DNA of 64,000 nucleotides, from NCBI RefSeq assembly GCF_026107455.2, contig NZ_JAPCHY010000001.1:372001-436000 (forward strand), in the 5' to 3' direction. Shown here in pieces: positions 38,159 to 46,531 of the stretch. The notes beneath the pieces were generated by a model that saw only the letters and a program-made list of their open reading frames with translations, was not told the DNA's origin and did not search any database. Within the stretch, counting starts at the first letter, position 1. Every line of letters starts with the position of its first letter. The translations under genes were made by a program, and so were the position numbers. Origin of the DNA: Xanthomonas chitinilytica. Its GTDB lineage: Bacteria; Pseudomonadota; Gammaproteobacteria; Xanthomonadales; Xanthomonadaceae.

Positions 38159-39052
38159 TCAGCGGTTGCCCAGCCGCACCCGCACGTTGCCGGCATGCGA
38201 GCTGATGGAGATGTCGCCGTCGCCCGCGCCGATGCGGGTATCCAGCCGGCTGCCGGGCCCGTAGCGCGGACGCACCACCTCGCCGGCATCGGACTGGATG
38301 CGGCCGCTGAAGCTGTTCACCCGCAACTGTGCCGAGGTATCGGCCGGCAGGCTCAGCTCCACCGGCGCACTGACCGTCTGCACGCTGATGCGCCCACCCG
38401 GTGCGAGTCCGCCGCTGCGGATGCCCAGGTCGCCGGACACCGATTCGACATCGAGCCGCTGTACCCGGGAAAGCGCCAGTTTCACCGCTCCGGACACGGT
38501 CTCGGCGGACACGTCGCCGCCGGTGTCGCCGGAAGCATCGATGCCGCCGCTGACCGTACGCGCCTCCAGCCGGCGGGTCCGCAACTGCGAGCGGATCGAT
38601 CCACTGACCGTGCCCAGCACTCCTTCGCCCGTACGCCCGGCGACGACGAGATCGCCGCTGACCGTCTGCGCCTGCAGCCGCCGCAGGTCGACGTCGGCGA
38701 TGTCGATCCCGGCGCTGACCGTGCTGGCCTGCAGCTCCGCCGCGCGCGGCACCCGCAGTTCCAGCTGCGCACCGCGGCTGTTGCGGTTGTTGCGCGGGTA
38801 GACCACCTTCAGCTGCACCCGGTTGGAGCTGCTCTGCACCTCCAGCGTCTGGCCCTCGCCCAGCGAGCCGGTCAGCTGCACCTCGTCGCGGTCCCAACCG
38901 CGGATATTGACCTGGCCGGCGACGTTGCCGATCTCGACCCGCCCCCCGCTGGCCAGCGGATGGCGTTCGTTCACTGCGGTCTGCGCGTTGGCCGCGGCCA
39001 AGGGTGCCAACAGCACGACGGCAGCGGCAAGGAAGCGAATGGATCTGTGCAT
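38159..39052 (-). CDS. DUF4097 beta-repeat secreted protein
   Basis: 297 residues with a signal peptide (FLAAAVVLLAPLAAANAQ). The body is a run of short beta repeats of the form 'L-x-A-x-T-V-S-G-x-I/V' (TVSAGI, TVSGDL, TVSGSI, TVSGGI, TVSGAV, SVSGDL), i.e. a right-handed beta-helix-like adhesin/autotransporter-type fold of DUF4097. Third gene of the ECF sigma operon; only 11 bases separate it from the anti-sigma-like gene. Probably an envelope protein regulated by this sigma factor. Confidence 0.85.
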   Translation of the reverse strand: MHRSIRFLAAAVVLLAPLAAANAQTAVNERHPLASGGRVEIGNVAGQVNIRGWDRDEVQLTGSLGEGQTLEVQSSSNRVQLKVVYPRNNRNSRGAQLELRVPRAAELQASTVSAGIDIADVDLRRLQAQTVSGDLVVAGRTGEGVLGTVSGSIRSQLRTRRLEARTVSGGIDASGDTGGDVSAETVSGAVKLALSRVQRLDVESVSGDLGIRSGGLAPGGRISVQTVSAPVELSLPADTSAQLRVNSFSGRIQSDAGEVVRPRYGPGSRLDTRIGAGDGDISISSHAGNVRVRLGNR

Positions 39053-39063
39053 GGCGTGCTCCT

Positions 39064-39570
39064 TCAGGATTGAAGACCGGCGGCTTGCAACAGCCCCTGC
39101 CGGGTAAGTTCGAGACGCAGCGCATAGGTGCGCTGCAGCTGGCGCAACAGGAATCCCGCCTCCGGGCTCTGGCCGATGGCCGCATGGATCGCGCCGGCGC
39201 TGCGGTCCAGCTCGCCCAGCGCCGGCACCAGTTCGGCAGGCATCTGCCCGGCCGGCAACGCAGCGAGCGCCTGCCGGTACTCCCCGGCCATCGCATCGGC
39301 CTGCTGCAGCAAAGACCCCTGCATCATGGCCTCCGGCGGCAGCGATGGCGGCCGTGCGACCAGCACCAACACCAGCGATGCAGCGGTGGCCAGTCCCGCC
39401 AGCAGCGGCCACCGCCGCGACCGCTGCCGGACGGGCGTTGGCGCGGAAGCCCGGCCCGGTTGCGCGGCGATGCCCTCGGCGATGCCCGCCCATACCCTTG
39501 CCGGCGGCAGGCGCTCGCCCGGCAGCGCGCGCAGCCGCCGCAGCAGTTCGTCGTCATCGTGATCGTTCAT
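39064..39570 (-). CDS. Putative anti-sigma factor (membrane protein)
   Basis: 168 residues: an N-terminal cytoplasmic part (MNDHDDDELLRRLRALPGERLPP), one transmembrane segment (WPLLAGLATAASLVLVLVA, about 53-71) and a helical periplasmic domain. The layout fits a membrane anti-sigma factor, although no zinc-binding HxxxCxxC motif is present. The ATG at 39570 overlaps the stop of the sigma gene (39567-39570), the usual arrangement for sigma/anti-sigma pairs. The role is assigned by context. Confidence 0.75.
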   Translation of the reverse strand: MNDHDDDELLRRLRALPGERLPPARVWAGIAEGIAAQPGRASAPTPVRQRSRRWPLLAGLATAASLVLVLVARPPSLPPEAMMQGSLLQQADAMAGEYRQALAALPAGQMPAELVPALGELDRSAGAIHAAIGQSPEAGFLLRQLQRTYALRLELTRQGLLQAAGLQS

Positions 39571-40145
39571 TGCGGTTCTCCCAGGCGTGTCCGCAGCAGG
39601 CCGCGGGCGCGATGCAGCTGCGCCTTGGAGCTGCCGACCGCCATGCCCAGCTGTTCGGCGATTTCATGGTGTTTCCAGCCCTCGATGTCGTGCAGCACCA
39701 GCACCGCCCGTGCGCGCGGCGGCAGGGTCTCCAGCGCTTTTTCCAGGTCCAGCCCGCTGGCATGGCATCTCGCCGCAGCCGGGGTGTCGGCCAGTTCCTG
39801 CAGCCCGCGTTCGCCGGCATCGGCCGCTTCGAAGGCCGCATTGGCGCGCAACTCCATCAGCGCGGCGTTCACCGCCATGCGGTGCAGCCAGGTCCCCAGC
39901 GCGCTTTCGAAACGGAACGTGGGCAAGCTGCGCCAGGCCTGGATGAAGGTGTCCTGCAGCGCATCCTCGGCACGCGCGGCATTGCCGCCGCACAGCCGCC
40001 ACAGCATCGCGTACAGCCGGGGCGAATGCCGCCGGTAGATGCGCTCGTATGCCTGTACGTCGCCCGCGGCGGCGGCACGGACGAGCGCCACGTCGTCCAC
40101 GATCGGCGGATTGGCTGCGGAGGCGGTCACGGTGGCGTCGAGCAT
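39567..40145 (-). CDS. ECF RNA polymerase sigma factor
   Basis: 192 residues with sigma-70 region 2 (residues about 30-95: YERIYRRHSPRLYAML, DALQDTFIQAWRSLPTF) and region 4 (about 130-180: LPPRARAVLVLHDIEGWKHHEIAEQLGMAVGSSKAQLHRAR), with no region 1.1 or 3: an extracytoplasmic-function sigma factor. The start at ATG 40145 (MLDATVTAS) fits the family length. It heads the operon sigma / anti-sigma / DUF4097. The inverted repeat at 40171-40232 lies just upstream. Confidence 0.93.
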   Translation of the reverse strand: MLDATVTASAANPPIVDDVALVRAAAAGDVQAYERIYRRHSPRLYAMLWRLCGGNAARAEDALQDTFIQAWRSLPTFRFESALGTWLHRMAVNAALMELRANAAFEAADAGERGLQELADTPAAARCHASGLDLEKALETLPPRARAVLVLHDIEGWKHHEIAEQLGMAVGSSKAQLHRARGLLRTRLGEPQ

Positions 40146-40169
40146 ATCCGTTGGATGCGGACGACCCGC

Positions 40170-40239
40170 AAAAGGTTTAAACGCACGCTCCGCCGCGACC
40201 GCCGGCGACTTGAAACGGCGTTTTAAACCTTTGCCGTCC
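40170..40239. promoter_or_regulatory. Long inverted repeat in the sigma-factor upstream region
   Basis: AAAGGTTTAAACG (40171-40183) and CGTTTTAAACCTTT (40219-40232) are complementary arms with one extra T, separated by 35 bases; both are A/T rich against a G/C-rich background. On the plus strand, TGAAAC (40211-40216) and CGTCC (40235-40239) are 18 bases apart, similar to ECF promoter elements. Which gene they serve (the sigma operon leftward or the small gene rightward) cannot be decided. Confidence 0.45.
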
Positions 40240-40297
40240 TGCCCCGCATCCAATCGATGAGCGCCGCGTTGCGGCCTGCCGTCCCACCGGAGATTCC

Positions 40298-40582
40298 ATG
40301 CCCCCCACCGTCGCCACCCTGCTCCTGTGCCTGGCCTCCTGCCTGCCGTGGCAATGGGACGGGTGGTCGCTGCAACTGCACCTGGGCAGGGACCATGCCG
40401 ACCTGTGCCTGCGGCAAGCCGAGGCGGGGGACGCGTACTGCCTGTCCGGACTGCCGCGACTGCTGTCGGGGTTGCCCATGCCGCTGCCGGTGATACGCGG
40501 CCGGCAAACGCCACCGGCCGCTCCGCCCCTCGTCCTGGCGCGCGGGGCTGCGACCACGGCCGCGGATGACCGCCCCACCTGA
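40298..40582 (+). CDS. Small putative secreted protein, orphan
   Basis: 94 residues starting with ATG after CCGGAG; the N-terminus (TVATLLLCLASCLPWQW) looks like a signal peptide. Codon use has the strong third-position G/C of neighbours. No family was recognised and the C-terminus (RGAATTAADDRPT) is low complexity, so it may be a chance frame. It lies opposite the ECF sigma operon, sharing its upstream region. Confidence 0.4.
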   Translation: MPPTVATLLLCLASCLPWQWDGWSLQLHLGRDHADLCLRQAEAGDAYCLSGLPRLLSGLPMPLPVIRGRQTPPAAPPLVLARGAATTAADDRPT

Positions 40583-40864
40583 GACCGGGCGACCGAACGC
40601 CCCCGACGGAAGAAGGGCACCCTGCCCGCGATCCCCATCCTGTTGCAGCGGTCCACTTGCAGCACGCCTCCGCGCACCGCCATTGCGATGCCTCCCGCAG
40701 GCACCGCAGGTATCGGCAGCGTCCGCCCCGGGGCATATCGCCGCCGCCATTGCCGTTGGCCATGCGATACGCGCTGCGGCGCGTTGAAAACCCCTCGTCA
40801 ATGCCGGTACCGTTGCCGTCGCCGCCCACCTGCGAATCGCGGCATCGCAAGGAGATAGTCCGTG

Positions 40865-41449
40865 ATGAAGCAACACCTGCCGGTCTGGATGCATGAATGG
40901 ATCGAGGTTTTCCAGGGCGGGTTGAGCATCCTCCTGATACTCGTCGCCGCATGGCTGCTGCGACTGCTGGCACGGCGGCTGCTGGCGCGCCTGGGTACCC
41001 ATTACACCCTGCCCCTGCAGCTCGAGGTCGCGGCACGGCGCCTGTCGAACTTCGTCATCTGGAGCACGGCCCTGGTGATGATCCTGGACCGGCTGGGCGT
41101 CTCGGCCACGGTGCTGTGGACGGCATTCACCGGCTTCGCCGCCGTCGGCGCGGTGGCGTTCTTCGCCGCATGGAGCGTGCTTTCCAACATCTTCTGCACG
41201 CTGCTGATCTTCACCACCCGCCCGTTCCGCATCGGCGACCAGGTGGAACTGCTGGAGAATGGCGAAAAGCCCGGCCTCAAGGGCCGCGTCATCGACATCA
41301 ACCTGATCTACACCACCCTGCAGGAAGTCGGCGGCCCGGTGGAAGGCACGCTGATGCAGATACCCAACAGCCTGTTCTTCCAGCGCCCGACCCGACGCTG
41401 GCGACCGACGCATGCCGGTTCGGCCGAGATCATCCAGGGAGACGGCTGA
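40865..41449 (+). CDS. Small-conductance mechanosensitive channel (MscS family)
   Basis: 194 residues: about three transmembrane segments (to residue 90) and the MscS pore-helix region followed by a beta domain with the signature RPFRIGDQVELL (about 117-128), then NSLFFQRPTRRW. It lacks the long C-terminal cytoplasmic cage of E. coli MscS. AAGGAG lies upstream; ATG 40865 was taken, but GTG 40862 is equally well spaced. It should release solutes under hypo-osmotic shock. Confidence 0.87.
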   Translation: MKQHLPVWMHEWIEVFQGGLSILLILVAAWLLRLLARRLLARLGTHYTLPLQLEVAARRLSNFVIWSTALVMILDRLGVSATVLWTAFTGFAAVGAVAFFAAWSVLSNIFCTLLIFTTRPFRIGDQVELLENGEKPGLKGRVIDINLIYTTLQEVGGPVEGTLMQIPNSLFFQRPTRRWRPTHAGSAEIIQGDG

Positions 41450-41515
41450 GACCCAGCCCCTCCATCCGGCGCCGCTTCCGGGCGCCCCCGCTCCACGCAA
41501 TACAGGCACTCCACC

Positions 41516-41947
41516 ATGTCCACCCTGGAACGCGCCATCGAGATCGCGGCCGCCGCCCACGCCGGGCAGGTGGACAAGGCCGGCCAGCCCTACATCCTGC
41601 ATCCGCTGCGGGTGATGCTCCGCGTCTCGACGGAGCACGAACGGATCGCTGCCGTGCTTCACGACGTGGTCGAGGACACCCCGGTCACGATCGGGCAGTT
41701 GGCCGACGAAGGCTTCCCTCAGCCGGTTCTTTCCGCCATCGCCGCCCTGACGAAGCATCCGGGGGAATCCCGGATGCAGGCAGCGGTCCGCGCCGCCGCC
41801 GATCCCGTCGCCCGCATCGTGAAGCTGGCCGACAACGCGGAGAACATGGACCTGGGCCGGATCGCGAACCCGACCGAAAAGGACTTCGCCCGCCTGCGCG
41901 AATACGAACAGGTGCGCGCCCTGCTGCTGGCACCCGACGCGGCCTGA
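41516..41947 (+). CDS. HD-domain (p)ppGpp hydrolase-like protein
   Basis: 143 residues resembling the hydrolase domain of SpoT/Mesh1: AHAGQVDKAGQPYILHPLRVM supplies the first histidines, VLHDVVEDTPVT holds the HD pair, and VKLADNAENMDL the last aspartate. A free-standing hydrolase of alarmone or a related nucleotide is likely; no synthetase domain is present. The ATG at 41516 follows an intergenic gap; the next small gene begins 40 bases later. Confidence 0.82.
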   Translation: MSTLERAIEIAAAAHAGQVDKAGQPYILHPLRVMLRVSTEHERIAAVLHDVVEDTPVTIGQLADEGFPQPVLSAIAALTKHPGESRMQAAVRAAADPVARIVKLADNAENMDLGRIANPTEKDFARLREYEQVRALLLAPDAA

Positions 41948-41986
41948 CTTTCACCGAGGCCGATCATCCACGCCCAAGAGGACCCC

Positions 41987-42310
41987 ATGGACAAGAGCGT
42001 TGAAAACACCGATCGACTGGCCTCCATCAACCACAAGATCGTTTCCGACGGAGAGACCCTGCCGACGGTCCAGCTCAAGGATGGCAGCCGGGTCCAGACC
42101 GGAACGGTCGCCGCCATGCTGCACAACATCGCCCTCTACAACGCAGGCGAGCGCGGCCAGGTCGAACGGGAACTGGAACTGGCGGTCCCCACCCTGATGA
42201 AGGTCGGGCTGTTCGAACTGTTCGCGCCCGACGAGTGGATCGGCGGCTCCAATCCTGGTCGCGAGCTGGTCGGCAGGTATGCGAAGCAATACCTGGCCAA
42301 CCGCCGCTGA
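41987..42310 (+). CDS. Conserved small protein of unknown function
   Basis: 107 residues without signal peptide or membrane segment. The sequence has a compact, conserved look (DGETLPTVQLKDGSRVQTGTVAAMLHNI...), with an ELELAVPTLMKVGLFELF helix, but no family can be named with certainty. AAGAGG lies 6-11 bases before the ATG. It follows the HD protein after 40 bases and may share its transcript. Confidence 0.72.
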   Translation: MDKSVENTDRLASINHKIVSDGETLPTVQLKDGSRVQTGTVAAMLHNIALYNAGERGQVERELELAVPTLMKVGLFELFAPDEWIGGSNPGRELVGRYAKQYLANRR

Positions 42311-42566
42311 CGCTTCCTCCGGGTCGATGCCGCCATCCGGCTCGCCGATGAACACACGACAATCCGGCCCTGGGCATGGATCCGCGGGCATCAGGCTTCG
42401 CGACTTTCCAGCATACTGGGCATGGACCCCCGAAGCTTCCGCCCCTCGCGGCTCCGGTCTTCGCAGCGGGAGGGAAGCGATGCGATGCCCCGGGACCCTG
42501 CATTCCATCCAGGCCGGCGACGCCCGGCATCGCGCGGCCCCGACTTCCGACGCACAAGGAGCAATC

Positions 42567-42950
42567 ATGGACAGTGCAGGCGCAAAGAAACTCGTCGACC
42601 GCTACATCGCCGCCTACAACGCCTTCGACATCGACGGCATGCTGGTGCTCCTGTCCCCGGACATCCGCTTCGAGAACCATTCGGGCGACCAGCCTGCGAC
42701 CGCCACGACCGGCATCGACGAATTCAGGCAGCTGGCGCAGCAGTCGAAGACGTTGTTCTCCGAACGCGAGCAGCGCGTTGCCGCGCTGCGGATCGGCCAG
42801 GACTCGGCCATCGCCGACATCGCCTTCCGCGGCGTACTGGCCGCCGATGTCCCCGGCGGCCCCGCGGCCGGAACCGTCCTCGAGCTGCAGGGAACCTCGG
42901 AGTTCACGTTCGACGACGGGCGGATCGCCAGGATCGTCGACCGCAGCTGA
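42567..42950 (+). CDS. NTF2-like (SnoaL-type) protein
   Basis: 127 residues with the NTF2/SnoaL fold pattern: AKKLVDRYIAAYNAFDIDGMLVLLSPDIRFEN at the start and a beta-rich C-terminus ending FTFDDGRIARIVDRS. Members are small binding proteins or enzymes with a cone-shaped cavity; the ligand here is unknown. A perfect AAGGAG precedes the ATG at 42567, which excludes longer frames upstream. Confidence 0.83.
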   Translation: MDSAGAKKLVDRYIAAYNAFDIDGMLVLLSPDIRFENHSGDQPATATTGIDEFRQLAQQSKTLFSEREQRVAALRIGQDSAIADIAFRGVLAADVPGGPAAGTVLELQGTSEFTFDDGRIARIVDRS

Positions 42951-43017
42951 AACCCTGCCCCCCACGGTTCGCCCGAACCTGCGCCGCTTGTCCTGACGCC
43001 ATGCGAGGTGGAGACAG

Positions 43018-43587
43018 ATGAAGAGCTTGATGGTGATGGGCCTGATGATGGTCGCCGCCAGCGCGACGGCGCTGCCCGTCGATGAATGGCACACCTACGG
43101 CAACGACACGTACGGGTACGAGATCCGGTATCCCGAGCCGTACGAAGCCGACGTCACGAGGCCGGGCAACGAGCGCGACGGGAAAATCATCCGCATCGCC
43201 ATGAAGCGGATCACCCGCCAGCATGGCATCGTCCTCGAGATCCACCCCGGCCTGTCCCTGCAGCGGATCATGGAGCAGATGGGGCCGCGGATGATGGCGC
43301 CCGGGCTGGAAGAGATCGAACGCGGCGACGTTGCCGTGGACACCGAGCTCAGCCGGATCCTCTGGCAGTCCACCACGGTCAATGGCGCCCCGGCCGTGAA
43401 GATGGAGGCCAGGTTCGTCCAGAACGGCGAACTGCACATGAGCCAGCTGTTCATGGACCAGGCCGTCATGACCGTGGATTTCTGGCCCTTTGCGGGCTTC
43501 GACGAGGAACTCGCGGAACGGATCGTATCGACCTTCCGCTGGACGGCCGGGACGCAGGGCAGCCCGGGTGCCGACGCCGACCAATGA
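43018..43587 (+). CDS. Uncharacterised secreted protein
   Basis: 189 residues with a signal peptide (MKSLMVMGLMMVAASATALP). The start of the mature part, YEIRYPEPYEAD, and the later WPFAGFDEELAERIVSTFRW resemble small lipoprotein/PsbP-like binding folds, where a similar ending is common; this is only a loose resemblance. Probably periplasmic. GGTGGAG lies before the ATG. It sits among other short orphan secreted genes. Confidence 0.72.
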   Translation: MKSLMVMGLMMVAASATALPVDEWHTYGNDTYGYEIRYPEPYEADVTRPGNERDGKIIRIAMKRITRQHGIVLEIHPGLSLQRIMEQMGPRMMAPGLEEIERGDVAVDTELSRILWQSTTVNGAPAVKMEARFVQNGELHMSQLFMDQAVMTVDFWPFAGFDEELAERIVSTFRWTAGTQGSPGADADQ

Positions 43588-43793
43588 CCGCACCCGACCG
43601 GTATCGCCACCGTCCAGTCGCCGGAACGATGAGCGGATCGATCTTCCCGGCATGCCGCGGGGCCCCGCCGCATCGGTCGTTGACTGCGGCACGGCGATCG
43701 AAGCCCGCGAAAAAGCGGAGCCAAGAGCCGACATGTTGAAACGAACCCGTGTGGACGACGATATGCAGCCACTTGCAGCAGGGGAGCAACACG

Positions 43794-44696
43794 ATGTATG
43801 AGCAGCGTGCCAGGAGTTTCACCGGGATAAGCGCATTCAAGAAGGATTACGTCGTAATAACCGCCGTGGACGACGAGCTTGCGGACCAAGGCATCGATCA
43901 TTCGATCGTCTTTCGATATGCCGGTGGATCCTGGGGGAAAAAGACCCTCGAAGGCGCCACACGGGGCTCGATGGTTCTTGACGATGGAAGAAGGATCTTC
44001 AACATGGGCACCGATGGACGGATATTCATCCTGAACCTTCCCGGCATGTCCGAAGAACATGTGGACACCTCCGACGAGGGGCCCAGCGACCTGCTGACGT
44101 TGAGAGCCACACGCCTCATTGGCGATGGGATCTATGCAGCAGGCATGGGCAGGCATGTTTACAAGAGAACCGGGGACGGCGCATGGCTCCGGATCGACGA
44201 CGGCGTTTTCCTGGAAAAGGAGAAACGCACCCGTGCAACGGGCTTCAACGCCATCGATGGATTCTCCGAAGACGACATTTATTGCGCGGGATACGCGGGA
44301 GAGGTCTGGCACTTCGACGGCGGCGCCTGGATCCGGAAGCAGAGCCCGGGCAATGTCGCCCTCAATTGCATCCTGTGCGCGGAAGACGGCCTGGTGTACG
44401 CCTGTGGAATGGCTGGAACCATCATCCGCGGTCGTGGCGACGCATGGGAGGCCATCGCACAGGACGTCACCCAAAGTGACTTCATGGGAATCGCCTCTTT
44501 CAAGGGCGCGCTTTACCTGTCGAGCCATGAGGGCCTGTTCAGGGCCACAGGCGACCTGGTAGAGAAGGTGGACCCAGGGATCAGCATTGACACGGCCTAC
44601 CTGGACTGCGCCGACGGGCGCATTTGGTCGGTTGGTCCACGGGACATCGCCTGCAGCGACGATGCCGCGAGCTGGATCCGGATAGTGAATCCGTAA
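43794..44696 (+). CDS. Putative beta-propeller protein of lower G+C
   Basis: 300 residues built of repeats with the pattern 'hydrophobic-DGRIF-x-G...G-x-W' (DDGRRIFNMG, GDGIYAAGMGRHVYK, DDIYCAGYAGEVWHFDGGAWIRK, DGLVYACGMAGTIIRGRGDAWE), consistent with a YCF48/BNR-like beta-propeller. No signal peptide. Its codons end in A/T noticeably more often than those of neighbours (ATA, GTA, GAT, TTT), a sign of acquisition from elsewhere. The ATG at 43794 follows GGGGAG. No partner gene with a known function is adjacent. Confidence 0.75.
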   Translation: MYEQRARSFTGISAFKKDYVVITAVDDELADQGIDHSIVFRYAGGSWGKKTLEGATRGSMVLDDGRRIFNMGTDGRIFILNLPGMSEEHVDTSDEGPSDLLTLRATRLIGDGIYAAGMGRHVYKRTGDGAWLRIDDGVFLEKEKRTRATGFNAIDGFSEDDIYCAGYAGEVWHFDGGAWIRKQSPGNVALNCILCAEDGLVYACGMAGTIIRGRGDAWEAIAQDVTQSDFMGIASFKGALYLSSHEGLFRATGDLVEKVDPGISIDTAYLDCADGRIWSVGPRDIACSDDAASWIRIVNP

Positions 44697-44740
44697 TGCA
44701 TGGCCGGACCATGCCGGCATCCGGACCGCCTGCGCGGACG

Positions 44741-44750
44741 CCCCCCCCCC
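44741..44750 (+). repeat. Homopolymer C10 tract upstream of a secreted-protein gene
   Basis: Ten consecutive C, 17 bases before the ATG at 44768. It is the longest single-base run noticed in the window. Such a tract between promoter and start can vary in length by slippage. Confidence 0.85.
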
Positions 44751-44767
44751 GGACCAAGGATCGAAGC

Positions 44768-45121
44768 ATGCGCATTTTCCTGCTTGCCGCCGCACTGTTC
44801 CTTTGCGTGGTGCCCGGCGCCCATGCAACCTCTTCTTTCGGTTACTCCGGCGAGTCTCTGGACGTCCAGTTCGTCGGCCGCGATTTCCAGCCGACATTCA
44901 ACGGCACGATCGAGGTCTCGACCGGGACCGGGCCTCGCACCTTGCCGGTGCACAGCTACATGTTGAGCGACTACCGCTTCGGGGAATCGCTCAGGCTGGA
45001 CTTCCGCAACCCCGGGGATGAGTCGCTGCCGCCGTCCTTCACCCTGATCGTGGTCGGCGCCCGGGCGACACTGGAAACCGGCGGACTCCGGCTCGGCGGC
45101 CATTTCACCTGGGAGAGCTGA
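44768..45121 (+). CDS. Small secreted orphan protein
   Basis: 117 residues with a signal peptide (IFLLAAALFLCVVPGAHA). The mature part is beta-rich (SFGYSGESLDVQFVGRDFQPTFNGTIEVST) with no recognised family. AAGGA lies before the ATG. The next gene starts three bases after the stop, so the two are co-translated. A C10 tract precedes it. Confidence 0.65.
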   Translation: MRIFLLAAALFLCVVPGAHATSSFGYSGESLDVQFVGRDFQPTFNGTIEVSTGTGPRTLPVHSYMLSDYRFGESLRLDFRNPGDESLPPSFTLIVVGARATLETGGLRLGGHFTWES

Positions 45122-45124
45122 ACC

Positions 45125-45712
45125 ATGCCCTGGCAACCACCCGATACGCCGCCCCGGCCGTCAGCGTTCCGCGGCGCCTCGTTCCGGGTCTCGAGTACCG
45201 TGCGCAGATGCCTGCTCCTGCTTTTCGCCGCGGTGGTTCCGCCCTCCGCCGCCGCCGTGGAGCCTTATCGCGTGCATGGAATCATGCTGCTGCAGCCGGA
45301 CTTCGTGCTGCAGCAGCGCGCACCATCGGCAGAAGCGGTTTCCGGCTATATCAAGGCGGTACAGGAAGCGGCGGAAGGCGCGCTTGCCGCCGAGCCTCCC
45401 AGCCCGGCAAGCGGCCATCTCGTCCTCGCCGTGCGGCCGGACGGGCGGTCGATGGCCTGGCTGGATTTCAGACCCGCATTGCCCGCGCCGACCGCGGCTC
45501 GGTTGCTGTCGGCCATCCGCGGCGTGCCGCCGTTCGAGGCACGCAATGGCGTGGTCGTTTTCGCGCTCAATGCGACGCTGTGGGAGGCCGCTCCCACCCG
45601 CGGCTTTCCGGATCCCGCGGAATGGCGCAAGGCAATGGAAGGGCATGACGAACCCCGGGAAATAGGCGATCTTGTGGACGAGATATGGCCGCCGGATGCG
45701 CCAGCCCCCTGA
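45125..45712 (+). CDS. Secreted orphan protein, partner of the preceding gene
   Basis: 195 residues. A basic N-terminus leads into a hydrophobic core (CLLLLFAAVVPPSAAA, about 29-44) that fits a signal peptide with an unusually long n-region; a start farther inside the frame is possible. The mature part (AVEPYRVHGIMLLQPDF...) has no recognised family and no cysteines. It lies three bases after the previous gene's stop. Confidence 0.6.
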   Translation: MPWQPPDTPPRPSAFRGASFRVSSTVRRCLLLLFAAVVPPSAAAVEPYRVHGIMLLQPDFVLQQRAPSAEAVSGYIKAVQEAAEGALAAEPPSPASGHLVLAVRPDGRSMAWLDFRPALPAPTAARLLSAIRGVPPFEARNGVVVFALNATLWEAAPTRGFPDPAEWRKAMEGHDEPREIGDLVDEIWPPDAPAP

Positions 45713-45783
45713 AGATCCTCCATCGACGGCTGCCCTCCGGTTGCAGCCGAACTTTCCTCCTTCGACCTTGCGCGGGTGACCCC

Positions 45784-46017
45784 ATGCCGATCGGCGACAT
45801 CGCAGGCGACGCACTCGGCGGCCTTTTCCGTTTCCTGGGCCGCCTCTTCGTCGAGATATTCTTCGAGTTCATCATCCAGGGGACCGGCCACGTCCTGCTC
45901 CGCATCGGCCGGCCCAGGCACGAGCCCAGCGATACCGCCTGCGCCGTGGCCGGCCTGCTGTTCTGGGCCATGGTCGCGGTGGGCGCCTACGGGTTCTATC
46001 GCGCCACGTCGTCCTGA
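45784..46017 (+). CDS. Small membrane protein
   Basis: 77 residues with an amphipathic N-terminal stretch (GGLFRFLGRLFVEIFFEFIIQG) and one clear C-terminal transmembrane segment (AVAGLLFWAMVAVGAYGFY). Function unknown. The start ATG at 45784 has no strong ribosome-binding site, so its expression is less certain than that of its neighbours. Confidence 0.6.
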   Translation: MPIGDIAGDALGGLFRFLGRLFVEIFFEFIIQGTGHVLLRIGRPRHEPSDTACAVAGLLFWAMVAVGAYGFYRATSS

Positions 46018-46080
46018 CGCCCCCCACCATCCCGGCCACCGCAACCGTGCGGCCGGCCCGCGAACGACAGGCAACACCGA

Positions 46081-46527
46081 ATGCGATTGTGGTCGCTGCA
46101 TCCCCGATACCTGGACCCGCAGGGGCTGGTCGCCCTGTGGCGCGAGGCGCTGCTGGCGCGCGCGGTGCTGCGCGGCCAGACCCGCGGCTACCGGCACCAC
46201 CCGCAACTGCAACGCTTCCGTGCGCATCCCAGTCCGCGCCTGGCGATCAACGCCTACCTGGCGGTAGTCCACGCCGAGGCGCTGGACCGCGGCTACCACT
46301 TCGACCGCGGCAAGATCGGGCCGGTCCGGGCGGTATCCTCCATTGCCGTCGAACAAGGTCAGATCGATTTCGAATGGCGGCACCTGCTCGCCAAGCTGGA
46401 GCACCGCAGCCCGGCCTTGTTCGGGCAAAGCCGGGACGTCGCCGATCCGGCATGCCACCCGCTTTTCCAACCTCGCCCCGGTCCGGTGGCATCATGGGAA
46501 CGCGCTTCGCCATCATCGCCGCAGTGA
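46081..46527 (+). CDS. Pyrimidine dimer DNA glycosylase-like protein (PF03013)
   Basis: 148 residues whose N-terminus MRLWSLHPRYLDPQGLVALWREALLA and the GYRHHPQLQRF segment are typical of the PF03013 family, related to phage T4 endonuclease V, which cuts at UV-induced pyrimidine dimers. The N-terminal start is certain because the family keeps M-R-x-W at the very beginning. It overlaps nothing; the acetyltransferase gene begins four bases after its stop. Confidence 0.85.
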   Translation: MRLWSLHPRYLDPQGLVALWREALLARAVLRGQTRGYRHHPQLQRFRAHPSPRLAINAYLAVVHAEALDRGYHFDRGKIGPVRAVSSIAVEQGQIDFEWRHLLAKLEHRSPALFGQSRDVADPACHPLFQPRPGPVASWERASPSSPQ

Positions 46528-46531
46528 ACCC

